Shown here: positions 21,634 through 34,175 of the stretch, in pieces
Layout: the number at the start of each line of letters is the position of its first letter
How positions within the stretch are numbered: the stretch's first letter is position 1
Assembly: GCF_030052815.1 (NCBI RefSeq)
Contig: NC_079498.1
Span: 69,674,992 to 69,738,991, forward strand
Direction: 5' to 3'
DNA: 64,000 bases
From: Hevea brasiliensis
Lineage: Eukaryota > Streptophyta > Magnoliopsida > Malpighiales > Euphorbiaceae
Notes under the pieces: generated by a model
Databases searched by the model: none
The model's input: only the letters and a program-made list of their open reading frames with translations
What the model was told of the DNA's origin: nothing
Program-made: the position numbers and the translations under genes

Positions 21634-24600
21634 ATGTCTAGAAGGGGTGATGGTAGTGAGGGGGAAGGTGAAAATCCATTCTACATGCAGGCTGTCAGAC
21701 AACAATTTGAAAGAATGAATGTTATGTGCAATGGAATCATAGATAGGTTGGAAAGATTGGAGCAAAGAGATAGGCAAAATGAGAGAAGGCCAAATAGGAG
21801 GGATCTTGTACCTCCAGTAGTTGAATCTGATGAAGATGAGGTTGATAACTACGATTTTGAGGTTGAAAGACCTAGGAGGGGTAGATATGAGAGAAGAGCT
21901 GAAGATAGGAGGAATGGGGATAGGAGGATAAGAAGAGAGGAAAGAGAGAGGAATAGGGTAGATGATAATATCAAAAGTATTAAAATGAGCATCCCTTCTT
22001 TCCAAGGGAAAAATGATCCGGATGTGTATATAGAATGGGAAAGGAAGGTAGAAGCTGTGTTTGATTGTCATCACTATGTAGAGGAGAAGAAAGTAAAGTT
22101 AGTAGCAGTAGAATTTACTGATTATGCTTTGGTATGGTGGGATCAAGTGTTGATTAGTAGAAGGAGAAATTATGAGCAATCAATTGTAACTTGGGGTGAG
22201 ATGAAATCTATAATGAGAAAGAGATTTGTTCCTAGTCATTACGATAGAGAGCTACATCAGAGGTTACAAAGATTGACTCAAGGTTCTAAAAGTGTTGAAG
22301 ATTATCATAAAGAAATGGAAATTGCTATGGTTAGAGCAAATGTAGAGGAGGATAGAGAAGCCACCATGGCCAGATTCTTGAATGGGCTAAACAAGGAGAT
22401 TGCTCATATTGTTGAGTTACATCACTATGTTGAGTTGGAGAATATGGTCCACATGGCTATGAAGGTGGAAAGGCAACTTAAAAGCAAGTCAAAATTTGGA
22501 GGAAATGCAGGTACTTCTTCATCTTGGAAGTCTAACTGGAAGAAGGAGGATAGGGAAAAGGCTGTTAGCAACTATAAGAAAAATGAGGAAAAGGAAAAGA
22601 AGGTGGAGAAGAAATTTGTAGACAGTAAAGGAAAGGAGGTTGCAACTACTACCCAAAATAGAGATGTGAAGACTTTTAGGTGTTTGGGTAACGGACACAT
22701 AGCTTCTCAATGCCCTAACAAGAGAGTCATGGTCATGAGAGAAAATGGTGAGATAGAAACGGAGGAGGAAATTGTGAGTGATTCCACATCTTCAGGGGAG
22801 GAGGATGCAGAGGTAGAATATGCTGCTGAAGGAAGTGCTCTAGTGATTATGAGAGCATTAAACACTCAAGTAAAGGAGGATACTGGTGATGAATTGCAAA
22901 GAGAAACAATTTTTCATACAAGGTGTCTTATCCAAAACAAAGCTTGTAGTGTCATCATTAATGGGGGAAGTTGTGCCAGTGTTGCTAGTACTATTTTGGT
23001 GCAGAGATTAGGGTTGAGGACTTTGAAACACCCTAAACCCTATAAATTGCAGTGGTTGAATGAATGTGGTGAGGTGAAAGTAACAAAACGAGTGTTGATT
23101 TCCTTTGCAACAGGAAAGTATCAAGATGAGGTTATGTGTGACGTGGTTCCAATGCAAGCTGGCCATTTATTACTTGGCCGACCATGGCAATTTGATAGAA
23201 AGGTGATCCACGATGGGTATAAAAATAGGTATTCTTTTGAAATGAATGGAAGGAAAATCATTTTGGCACCTATGACACCAAAACAGATTTATGAAGACCA
23301 AACAAGGCTTAAGCAAGCAATGGGTGAGGTAAAATCAAGAGTGGCCGAAAAGAGAGCAGAGAAGAAAAGAAGGAGTGAAAAGAAATTAAGTGAAAATGTT
23401 GTGAGTGAGCAAGACAAGGGTGGTTGTGAGGAAAGAAAAGACAGTAAAGAAAACATTCCAAGAGTGCTTGAAAAAGGTGAATCTTCAGCGCAAAAGGAGA
23501 GCTGTGCAGAAAGAGGGGAGAGAAAATTAAGCTTGTATGCTAAAGGAAGAGATGTGAGGAATGCCATGTTTTCCAACAAGCAAATGTTATTAATTGTGTT
23601 TAAGGACTCTTATTTATCCATATCTGACCTTGACACCAATTTGCCTAGTGTTGTTGTCTCCCTTTTGCAGGAATATGAGGATGTGCTACATGAGGAGATG
23701 CCAGCTGGACTACCACCTATTCGAGGGATTGAGCACCAGATTGATTTTGTGCCTGGAGCAGTTATTCCCAACCGTCCAGCCTATAGAACTAACCCTGAAG
23801 AAACCAAAGAATTACAAAGGCAAGTTGAGGAATTGCTAGCTAAGGGTTATGAGAGAGAAAGTATGAGCCCTTGTCTTTGTGCAGTCCTTTTGGTACCAAA
23901 GAAAGATGGCACATGGCGCATGTGTGTGGATTGTAGGGCGGTCAACAAAATCACTATAACGTATCGCCACCCTATACCTAGATTGGATGATATGTTGGAT
24001 GAACTTTGTGGTGCTTGTGTGTTTACCAAAATTGACTTGAAAAGCGGATATCATCAAATTCGCATGAAAGTAGGTGATGAATGGAAGACTGCATTTAAAA
24101 CAAAGCATGCACTATATGAGTGGTTAGTGATGCCTTTTGGGCTAACTAATGCTCCTAGCACTTTTATGAGATTGATGAATCATGTGTTGCGTGCTTTTAT
24201 TGGAAAATTTGTTGTTGTTTATTTTGATGATATATTGGTTTACAGTAGAGGCATGAATGAACATATGCATCATTTAAGAGCTGTATTCGATGTGTTAAGA
24301 AAGGAAAAATTATATGCTAACTTGAAGAAATGTTCATTTTGCATGGAAAAGGTTGTCTTTTTAGGATTTGTCATTAGTGCTAATGGTGTTGAAGTCGATG
24401 ATGAAAAAATTAGAGCTATTAGAGACTGGCCCACTCCAAAGTCTGCATCTGAAGTGCGTAGTTTCCATGGACTAGCTAGTTTCTATAGAAGATTTATTAA
24501 GAATTTCAGTACCATTGCAGCACCATTGAATGATCTTGTCCAAAAGAATGTTAATTTTGTTTGGGAACAGAAACAAGATGATGCTTTTCACAAAATTAAA

Positions 24601-24944
24601 GACATGTTATGTTCCGCTCCTGTGTTGGCTTTACCTGATTTTTCTAAGACTTTTGAGATTGAGTGTGACGCATCAGGTATAGGTATTGGAGCCATTTTAA
24701 TGTAGGAAAAGAGACCAATAGCATACTTTAGTGAGAAGCTTAATGGAGCAGCTTTAAACTATTCTACATATGACAAGGAGTTGTATGCATTGGCACGTGC
24801 CTTGGAAACATGGCAACATTACCTTTGGCCAAAGCAATTTGTCATCCACACAGATCATGAGTCATTGAAGCATATCAAGAGGCAAAATAAGTTGAGTAGG
24901 CGTCATGCAAAATGGGTTCAGTTCCTTGAGACCTTCCCATACAA
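21634..24944 (+). pseudogene. Chromovirus gag-pol polyprotein (Gag, protease, RT, part of RNase H)
   Basis: A single frame from ATG 21634 runs 1,023 codons to TAG at 24703, then continues in phase to about 24944. Domains: acidic/basic N-terminus (to about residue 110), Gag capsid (about 110-285, 'IPSFQGKNDPDVYIEWERKV'), a CCHC-like knuckle at about 347-362 in which the first Cys is Thr (T347; 'TFRCLGNGHIASQCP'), protease at about 430-540 with Asn in place of the catalytic Asp (N443 in 'INGGSC'), RT about 700-920 with 'KIDLKSGYHQI', 'MPFGLTNAPSTFM' and active site 'YFDD', then RNase H ('ECDASG', '[19 protein letters not shown]', 'TDHESL'). The stop at 24703 replaces an expected Gln. RT looks intact, but protease, knuckle and the missing integrase make it non-autonomous. 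Confidence 0.9.
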
Positions 24945-27900
24945 CTTAAATCACAATTCATAAATCATTTAAATGATGGATATGTAAAATCATAGTTAAA
25001 TTCAAGACAATGAGTGTCAGAAGGAATTTAACACAATATCACAATAAATCTCAGAGATCAAAACATAGTTAACTTCAAAAGACAGTAAATGTCAATAAGG
25101 ATTTAACTCCATTTCACAATCTAATAATACAAATCAATAAATCACACACAGCTTAATCATGTTCCAAAGTTCAATTCGTCCCAAAAGCCGATGGCTAATG
25201 AGGTATTCAATTCGTCCCAAAAGTCAATGACTAATGAGGAATAACATAGCTAGCTAGCAAAAATATGAGTACTCATCCAATTCGTCCTCAACAGGCACAC
25301 ACCTCAACACTTCAGCTAGAGAGGGAATTCAATTCGTCCCACTAGACATGCTAGCGAGGAATACAATCAATATACATGATAGCTGTGGTTTCAAACCATT
25401 TCCAATGCTTTTCAATCAATAAGTATCCATCAATATCATTCAAACAATTTCAAACCATTTATAGTGCTTTTCAAGCGATAAATATCCATTCAAACACATT
25501 TCCACAATTTAAAACAATAATGTACAAATAGTCATAATTCATTTCAATTGAAAAATTCAAAGAAATTGTTGTTGTGCACAAACCTCTGATAACTGTCTCC
25601 TGGTCTGGACTCAGTGTTTCCTTCCCTTTCCCTGAGTCTTTACTAACTGAGAAACACAATTTGAAGTGTTTTAGTACTAAATTAAACTATCTCTATCGAT
25701 AATGCTTGATAAGTAATTCACTGAAAGCTATTATTTGCTTAATCACCTAATATATCGACCCTCGATGCGTTCTAGGTAAATTAGGTTTTAGTGTTACTAA
25801 TATGTCACATTCGATAGTCTTTTAGGGTTGGTACATGTTATCAATTTCATTTCCTTGTTTAGTGCATTTTATTGCAACTTGCTGAATTCTGGGATACTAG
25901 TTTGACCTAGCCGGACGACCTAGTTCCCTCGGTTTTCGAGTTTCGGTCAAAACTAAAAACTTGTAGATCTATGTCTTATGGAATGCAGGGCAAAATTTTA
26001 GGTCATTCTGAGTTATGTAGACCAAGTTATGGTCATTTTACTGTTGCTGGTCAAATGGCATCAAATTTGGTCATTTTAGGTCAATTTTGGTCAACTTTGG
26101 TTCGGCCAGTTTTTGGACCCGAACTTGTGCAAGCTGTTTGACTTGCTTATGGTCATTTCTGGGCTTTGGTGTCTTCATAAGACTTGTAGATATGGGTCTT
26201 AACTATTCATGGTTAAAATTTCAGGTCAATTGGACCTGTTTTGAGTGAGTTATAGCCTAAACACTAACTGCTGCCCAATTGGTCAATTTTCAGGTCTCAA
26301 TTGTACTTAATCCGGATTTGGTCATTTTTCAAGCTACCTTGCAAACAGAATTTTGGTATGCTTCCTTCATGAAAATTGGCACATTTTGTGCCTAGTTTCA
26401 CCTCCAATTGGTCTCATACCAATTGGAGCCACACACTTAAAGTTATAGGCTAAAATGCATACTGTCCTTAAATACATTGCTTAACATCTATCAATTGCAC
26501 ATTTACTTGCTATAAATCCACTTCTCTTACCAATTCTGATTTGGTACATTACCAAAACCATTTATCACTTCACAATAAAGTCACTTTGGGCAGAATACAA
26601 TATCCTCAATACACCAAATGAAACACTAATTCACAAAGTCCAAATACAACAATATGTACACATAAACACTCCTAATTATTACATACAATTTTCACAACCA
26701 ATTTATATACATATTCATCAATCCTCAATGTCACAATTCACCCAATATCTTCATGAATTTAAACATTCATCAAGAAGTCCCAAGGCTGCCGAAATGCTCC
26801 CCATTGCCAAAGTTTCCCATGATTTCGTCAACTTCCATTTCAAGTGCACAATCACCATATACATGTGGGATTAACTTACTAGGACATTAAATCACCCTAC
26901 TCAATATGAATTCCCATCAAATATATGTATGAATATTTCATTAAATATACAACTCCATGGCTGTCCAAAATTGGATATGTCAATAACTTCTCAAACTTTA
27001 AAATTTCTTCACAAAGCAAACACCCATAACATGCTTACAAACTTTAACAAAGAAATATTCAAAAATACAAACTTACCTATTGTTAGGACTTGTTAAATCT
27101 TCACTAAAACTTCTTGAAATTGTTATCAAACTCTTCCTTATGATGTGTGGATAAATTTTAATGAAGATAGGTGTGGGAAAAGAAGGCTTGATCATGGAAT
27201 TGTTAAGGTTTAAAGGTGGGCGGCCATGGGAGGTTTTGTTGGAGTTCATTCGGCCATGGTGATTCCCAAGCTTGAAGATGAAGTTGCAGATTGTATAATG
27301 GGTGTACACCTGCCCATTTAGTTCTTAATTTATTCCATAGTGGTCCACTTACACAAATTAATTAATTTTATATGTTTAATTTTCATTTATTCCACATTAA
27401 ACCCATAATTTTTTCTATTTACTTTATATACCACCAATTTAATTTTTCATTATATTTTCCAAGTGTAATATTATTTATTTTTAATGGACATTTAGGTCAA
27501 AAGATAACTTGGGATGTCAAATGACCATAATGCCCCTGTTCGGGTTACATTCCCGATTTTTCGGTAACACTGGGTTTTGTCCATTTTTCGATTTCTCACT
27601 TTTCTTTGTACTAATTAATTAATTTTTCTTTGATATTTCTAATGATATTTATACTTCAATAGGGGTCTCTTTAAGTCCTAAAAATATTTTCCAGGGTTCC
27701 CCGCAGTCCAGGGCTAGTCAACGGTCCACGCCGTGACTTCCCGGTGTGGTCACCCATCGCTAGGGTTCTCGTCTCGCTTAACTTGGTTACCTTTCTTTGC
27801 TATTATTTTTCCTTTGTTTTTCTTGTATTTTCTTTTCTTGTATTTCATTATTTTATGTCTCCTCCCTCATATCAAAGTGTAGTTCTAGGCATCCTAGCTG

Positions 27901-27959
27901 TCCGGACAACACTGGTCACCGGAACAGTATAACGCACTACTGAACATAGGGGTGTTACA
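24945..27959 (-). repeat. Tekay-type LTR fragment, antisense (subfamily B), start missing
   Basis: It matches 34855-37883 of the solo LTR along its length: the same 'CAATTCGTCCCAAAAG' repeats (25173-25340), the same tRNA-distal tail and the same end GGGTGTTACA at 27959. The segment corresponding to the first about 670 bp of that LTR, including the hairpins, is absent because of the fusion with RNase H at about 24944. No gene is seen. Confidence 0.85.
25173..25345. repeat. AATTCGTCC repeat module of subfamily B LTR
   Basis: 'CAATTCGTCC' recurs near 25173, 25209, 25279 and 25330, alternating with 'GATGGCTAATGAGG'/'GATGACTAATGAGG' words. The equivalent block of the solo LTR is at 35082-35265. 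Confidence 0.75.
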
Positions 27960-30900
27960 GAAAATTTGGATACTCATCAAATTCTAAAACTCAAAATATT
28001 CATTGCCAATAATATAAATCATTTGTATAAAATGACTTTGATCATGAAATTCAATTTATCAAATCATAACTAACCATTTAAGGTAATTCCAACAAAATCA
28101 ATTATACATAAATCATAATTGAAATCACAATTCTTTACTATTCAAAAACCATTCTTTATCTCGAAAACCATTCTTTGTCTCCAAAACCATTCTTTATCTC
28201 ACTAACTATGCAAGACTAATCCGAAAGGGCCATCTTCGGGGTGATTTTAACTCCCTATGGTCGGGGAGGTCGAATCGAATTCTAACTCCCTATAGTCGGG
28301 GAGGTCGAATCATCGTGCACAGTACACATCACAATAATGAATCTTCCGAAAGGGCCATAACATAAAAAAACTTAGATCTAACCTCTAATAAGAGGAGAAT
28401 CTAAGCCTGTGCACGTACCATGGTAATCAAAACACAACTAACTCCATTGTCTTCTCAACAAATGAGAGAGACGGGTAATAATCTAGTCAAACATCTATAG
28501 TGAGATATAAAATAATATCACAATCCTTTTAGTGAGCATAAATCACAATACAATTCGATTCAAAGTCAATTCCAATATCTAATAATTTTTATGCTCATCA
28601 CAATTCAAATCATAAATTTGCATTTCTCCATGCAAATTGCCCATCACGATTCAAAACATGTTCTATCACAATTTTCCAAAACATAATTTATTTAATCCAC
28701 AACAATGCTTAATACTTGTGGAAATACCATTTCACAAAGCTAAATTCATACATACTATAACAATTTCAATAACAATTGAATTAAATCCAATGCTTGTTAA
28801 ACATAATACATAAGAAAAATATGTCATTTAATCATATGAAATATTCAGAACAAAATCAGTTAAAAAAAAACAATTTGTCCACAAACCTTATTTGAGTCGC
28901 TCTTAGGCCTTGACTCAATGTTCTTTATGCTTCTCAATGTCCTTATCAACTGAAACACACAATTTAAAGTGTTTCAGTACTCAATGAATTTGTTTCCAAC
29001 CATAAAATCCAATATCTAAATTTTCTTGGTACTATTCCCTTCAATTCATTTCATTAGTCAACTTATAATGTTGACCCTTGATGCACTCTAGGTGAATTAG
29101 GTTTAATATTACCAAGATGTCACATTTTATAGCCCTTTAGTGTTTGTATATGTTACCAATTTCATTTTCAAGTATATTGCATTTTATTGCAATTTGCCGG
29201 ATTTCGGTATACTAATTTGACCTAGTCGGATGACCTAGTTCCCTCGGCTTTCAGGTTTTGGTCCAAACTACAAACTTGTAGGTCTATGTCTTATTGCACG
29301 CGGGGCAAAATTTCAGGTCATTCTGAGTTGTGTAGACCAAGATATGGTCAATTTACCAATGCTGGACAGAATGCACTAAAATGGTAGGCTTAGGTCATTT
29401 TTAGGTCACTTTTGGTTCGGCCAGTTTTGGTACCTGAACTTGTGCAAGCTATTTGGCTTGGTTCTAGCTATTTCTGGGCTTTTGTGTCTTCATAAGAATT
29501 GTAGATATATGTCTAAACTATTCATGGTAAAAATTTCAGGTCATTTGGACCTATTTTGAGTGAGTTATGGCCAAAACACTAACTACTGCTCAAATGGTCA
29601 ATTTCAGGCTTCTAATTCACTAATCCGGATTTGGTCATTTTTCAAGTCACCATCTAGGTAGAATTTAGGTAAGCTTCCTCAATGAAAGTTAGCACATTTT
29701 GTGCCTAGTTTCACCTCCAATTGGTCTCATACCAATTGGAGTCACACACTTAAGGTTCTAAGCCAAAACATACACTGCCCTACTACACACTTCTCATCAC
29801 TTACCAATTACATATTCAACACTTACCAAATTACTTCCTTCATGCCAATTCTGGTTTGTACCTTACCATTAACACCTTTTTACATTTTTGGTCATTTTGG
29901 ACAGCTTGTAACCATTCTCAATATGCACACTATAATACTGAATTTTTCAAAGTCCATTTACATCATTTAACCACATGAACATACCCCATTCATATACCCA
30001 ATTCTAAACCATTATACACATATCCATGCTGCCATCAATAACAACATCTTAAACAACCATAAACAAGTAAAAACAAGCTACATATACTGAATTTCCATGG
30101 CTGCCAAAATGTACATCTCTATTAAAACATCAAATTTCAAAAATTCTTTCATAAATCAACTACCCACAACCTTGGTTACACTTTTAATGAAACAAGAATT
30201 GAAAACGCTCACTTACCACTTTTGAAGTTCTTCAAAACCTCACCCAAACTTATTCTTTTTGCTGCCAATGTTTTCCCCAAGCTGAGTATGCAAGGTTAAA
30301 TGAAGGATTTATGGTGAAAGGAAGCTTGAATCATGGATGCATGGGTGTGGATGTGAGTTTAGCCATGGAGTCTCCCATGGAGTTCATTTCGGCCACTCTT
30401 CCAAAGGTTAAAGATGACAGAATTTTCTGTCCAAAGGTTAAAGATGACAGAATTTTCTGTCCAAAGGTTGATTAAAGGTCCACTTAAATGATGTTAGTGG
30501 AGCACTAATTGATTAAAAATCTATTTTAATGTTAAACTTTCCAATTTTTGCAATTTCCCCACCACACTTTCACTATTTACAAAATGTATCTCATTTTAAT
30601 TTTTCATGGTATTTTCAAAGTTTAATATTATTTATTTTTAATGGACATTTAGGTCAAAAGATAACTCGAGGTGTCAAATGACCACAATGCCCCTATTCGG
30701 GTTGCATTCCTGATTTTTTGGTAACACCGAGTTTTGTCATTTTCTCGATTTTTTGTTTTTCTTTGTTCTAATTAATTAATTTTTCTTTGATATTTCTAAT
30801 GACATTTATACTTCAATAGATGTTTATTTATGTCTTAAAAATATTTTTCAGAGTTCCCCACGGTCCAGGGCTAGTCAACGGTCCACACTGCAACTTCTTA

Positions 30901-31109
30901 GTGCGGTCACCCATCGTTATGGTTTTCGGCTCGTTTAACTTGGTTACATTTCATTGCTATTATTTTTCCTTCGTTTTTCTTGTATTTTCTTTTTTTGTAT
31001 TTCATTATTTTATGTCTCCTCATCAATATTTTAGTGTAGCATCCTAGCTGTCCGAACAACACTGGTCACCGGAATAGTAGAACGCACTACCGAACATAGG
31101 GGTGTTACA
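27960..31109 (-). repeat. Tekay-type LTR fragment, antisense (subfamily C), start missing
   Basis: From about 28890 to 31109 it parallels subfamily A (14060-16401), with conserved words such as 'GTTGACCCTTGATGCACTCTA' in part, and ends GGGTGTTACA at 31109. Its variable module differs: three 'AAAACCATTCTTTATCTC'-like copies (28144-28200) and two 'ACTCCCTATGGTCGGGGAGG' copies (28248, 28285). It starts abruptly after the end of the preceding LTR. A 29-bp segment starting 'CCAAAGGTTAAAGATGAC' is duplicated at 30402-30460. No gene is seen. Confidence 0.8.
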
Positions 31110-32056
31110 TGTCTGACATGACAGATGTATACATATTAGACATATGGATGTTTAACTAGTATACTCTCATATATCCAGTCTTTATAGTTTGTTATAGGTT
31201 ACTTGGGCACAGATAAGAGTAATAAGCCTTAAATTTAAATAAGTGCACGAAGAGATCACAGGTATGATTAATAAAACTGAACATGGAATATGTGAACAAA
31301 AAAGATCCTGATTAACTTAATTGCTCCCAAAGTTCTATAAACATGTAAAAGATTTTAAATTCATGAAATTCTATATTTCTTATAAGGTTATACTTGGAAT
31401 AATTATTTCAATTATTTAGTTATTTTTATTTCAAATTATTACACTACTAAGCATAAATACTTAACAGGTTAGTTTTCGATCGCGTAGGTACAGGAGGCCA
31501 CCACCAACAGTAGCAGTAGCAGTAGAGTATCAATAGAGGATTGATCAGATTTGCTACAGTATTGGTGTCACCTCATCAGTTATTTTGGTAAGGCTCATGT
31601 ATATATTAGATGTTGCATTTTGATCATTGTACATAAGTAAACGTTGTAAATCATTTTGAGATATATAATTAAATTTTTGGATTATATATAAATTGTAAAT
31701 TATTGTATCTGAATTTTATAGGAATGAAATGAAATTTACTTTCTTGAAAATTTTATGAATAAGGAGATGATATGACATGGCATATAGAAAGAATGAGATA
31801 GATAGTTTAATATATGATATGAAATTGTTCTTAATAGGTGAATGGTGGAACCCGCCATGCACTAATAAAATAGAGGAGACTCTGACTGAGTCTTTACAAA
31901 AATAAAATGTGATAAAAAAAAATTTTCCACTCATGGAATAATATAAATAAATGGAATTTAAATTAATATGGTATAAGACAGGATAAGATAGGTGCTCTGG
32001 CACCGAATGTAACACACCTTGTTCGGCTACACTGTAGACGGGTAAGGGGTGTCACA
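31110..32056 (+). repeat. Tekay-like LTR 3' end, sense (subfamily F)
   Basis: It reads in sense orientation to a GGGGTGTCACA end at 32056, like the LTR at 8859-11942, and is the reverse complement of words in 6231-7130 ('TTACTTGGGCAC', 'AATAAAATAGAGGAG'). No PBS follows (TAGACATTTC instead), so it is the end of a solo or truncated LTR. A weakened copy of the hairpin module is at 31443-31490. Confidence 0.72.
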
Positions 32057-32573
32057 TAGACATTTCAAGAAAGGGACCTAGTTTGGTGGACTGTATTACG
32101 TCTTGCTGCCAAAGACGGAGTGTAATACGCTAAAAATTTAAAAAAAATAAACAATTTATTAATTGCATTATTTTAATGTTATTTTATTATTTAAAGATGT
32201 TCCTATCAAATTATTTTAAAACTCCAAATTCAAGTTTTGAATTTTAATTTTAAACGTATTTAGCTTAGAATTTTATTATAATATTATTTTATGCTAATAG
32301 CATAGAATATAAATATATTGCTATACTCTAAAATAAATAGTATCTTAACAATATGAAATTTATTTTAATTGAAATTTCATGATTCATATATTAAATATAT
32401 TTTATATTGTTGTTTGAATATATTGTGTGTATTATTATTATTATTAAATTTAATTTAATTGTGGTATAGTGTTATGGACTACATTGAAAAGAATTTTGGA
32501 CCTTATTGAAAGAAAATAGAAAGTTAAAGGATTAAATATAAATTAAAAGAAAAAAAAAATCGTGCAGCACCAA

Positions 32574-32605
32574 CCCCCCCCCCCCCCCACATCTCCTTCA
32601 CCATC

Positions 32606-32661
<56 letters not shown>
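32574..32661. repeat. C15 run and (CT)n microsatellite inside family D LTR
   Basis: A run of 15 C at 32574-32588 is followed by an uninterrupted CT dinucleotide repeat of about 26 units at 32609-32661. Open frames across it encode only Ser-Leu or Arg-Glu repeats and are artefacts. Confidence 0.95.
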
Positions 32662-32662
<1 letters not shown>

Positions 32663-34175
32663 ATTCCTCCATTTTTTTCAGGCAACCAACAACCATCCAT
32701 GCAGCATGACGTTAAGCAATAGCTCGCCGGTAAGAAAATGTGAGGAAGAGAAAGAGAGGAGCGACAACTTTCCAAGTTGTTTCAACCGTTCTAGCCGACG
32801 CTCGACCTAAGGAAGATCTTTCGACCAACAAAGCTCAATTTGGTGGCTGGAGGAGAGAGGACTAAGGAGAGAGAAAATAAGTCTCCTTAAGTGTTTTCAA
32901 CGATTTTCTTAATGATCTGGTCATCGGATCAGCGATCCGAGACCATTGATGAACTCAGCACACCAAAACCTTCTAGATGGGACTAACCTCACTCCAATCA
33001 AACATCGTTTGGAAAAAACAATCATCAAACGACTTAAATCAATTGGTGAAATTTTTGAGCCTTTTTTATTCTCATAAATTAAATATAACTATATGATAAT
33101 TATTGATAATTTGTGCGCTTTGTTTAGGTGCAATCGGATTGGCAATAGCTCATGACACTCGAGACCAAGTTTTTTACATGGTCTAGACACCCTGTGGGCC
33201 ATTCCAAAAGGTGGTTATGTTTACAGTCATTTTAACATTTTCAAACGTCTTAGATGCATTCCTGGTAGCAGAATTTGCAAAGGTAATCATGAACTCAAGT
33301 TGTATGGTTGTTACCTTGGTTAAGTTGGCTAACTAATTTGTAAAATATTTATGAATTTGTAAACTTAAGTAAAATGAATTTAATTAATTCAAGGACGATG
33401 TAAAGGACCTCCAAGAATATTTTCATAAATTTTGAAGTGTTAAAAATAATTATTTGAACTATAGAAGAATTAAGGACCTGAGTTTTGGACTTAGATTATG
33501 TTCTTATAGCCCCCGAATGGACATGTGATGTTTGTTGTTGTGGGCCTGAGGCCTGTGTGTTGCATTTTGCTGAGTTTTCTTATAGGGGGATAGATCCAAT
33601 TATAGGGAAGACTTCACCAAAATTTCATCAAGAACCTAGGACTAATTCTTACTTCTTTAGTTTAATTTTATTATTTTTGTCAGTGAACTGATAAAGGTCA
33701 TTAGTTTATTAAGGTGATCGGTATTGGCCATTCTTCTTTCTTTCAGTCGGACTAGCTGCAGTAGAGTCAACCAATCTGTGAGTTAGATGTTGATTATTTT
33801 TGTAATTTCAATATTATTTATATTTTGGCATGCTCATATATTTTATAAATATATTTACATACTTGGTTGAATAAATTAAGAGTATTCTTATTCTTACATA
33901 TTTATTTATTGATAATTACTTGTGTTTGCCGCTTTGAGGATAATTTAAAGCTGGGCATGATTATTATATATGGCATATGATAGATATAGATTGGATGGGT
34001 AGTCACGGCTTTAGTTAGTTTTACTGGAACCTAGTCCTTATGAATATGGAAATTCGGAGTAAAGCACGGCTTTGAGTTAATCTCATTGACCCTTACACTT
34101 GGATCTAAGCGAAAGTCAGACATGAGTTGAGCTCGCTAGTGGTATTTGGATTAAGAGAACTGTATAGAAATCAAC

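Larger units (their letters stand above)
19821..24944 (+). mobile_element. Ty3/gypsy chromovirus with short LTR, 3'-truncated in RNase H
   Basis: LTR 19821-20355 (TGATGAGAAT...CACATCA), tRNA-Met PBS 20360-20371, a 1.26-kb leader with a triple tandem repeat, then gag-pol from 21634. It lies in the right LTR of the pol-less element, with GTTAC as the left flank. At about 24940-24945 coding sequence ends in mid RNase H and passes into a Tekay-type LTR. Integrase, any chromodomain and the 3' LTR are missing. Gag words such as 'KKVKLVAVEFTDYALVWWDQ' and 'LNKEIAHIVELHHYVELE' fit plant chromoviruses (CRM/Galadriel/Reina group); I cannot place it more finely. Confidence 0.85.

Noticed and set aside
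21601..22074. 157-codon minus-strand frame
   Set aside because: Shadow of the Gag frame on the opposite strand; composition follows the sense codons.
12636..27964. GAGAA left of the pol-less element (12636-12640) and GAAAA after the LTR end at 27959, as a target duplication
   Set aside because: One base differs, and the LTR ending at 27959 is subfamily B whereas the element is subfamily A. The two ends do not belong together.
32524..32810. Open frames on both strands across 32.5-32.8 kb
   Set aside because: They translate the (CT)n/(AG)n microsatellite and C-run only.
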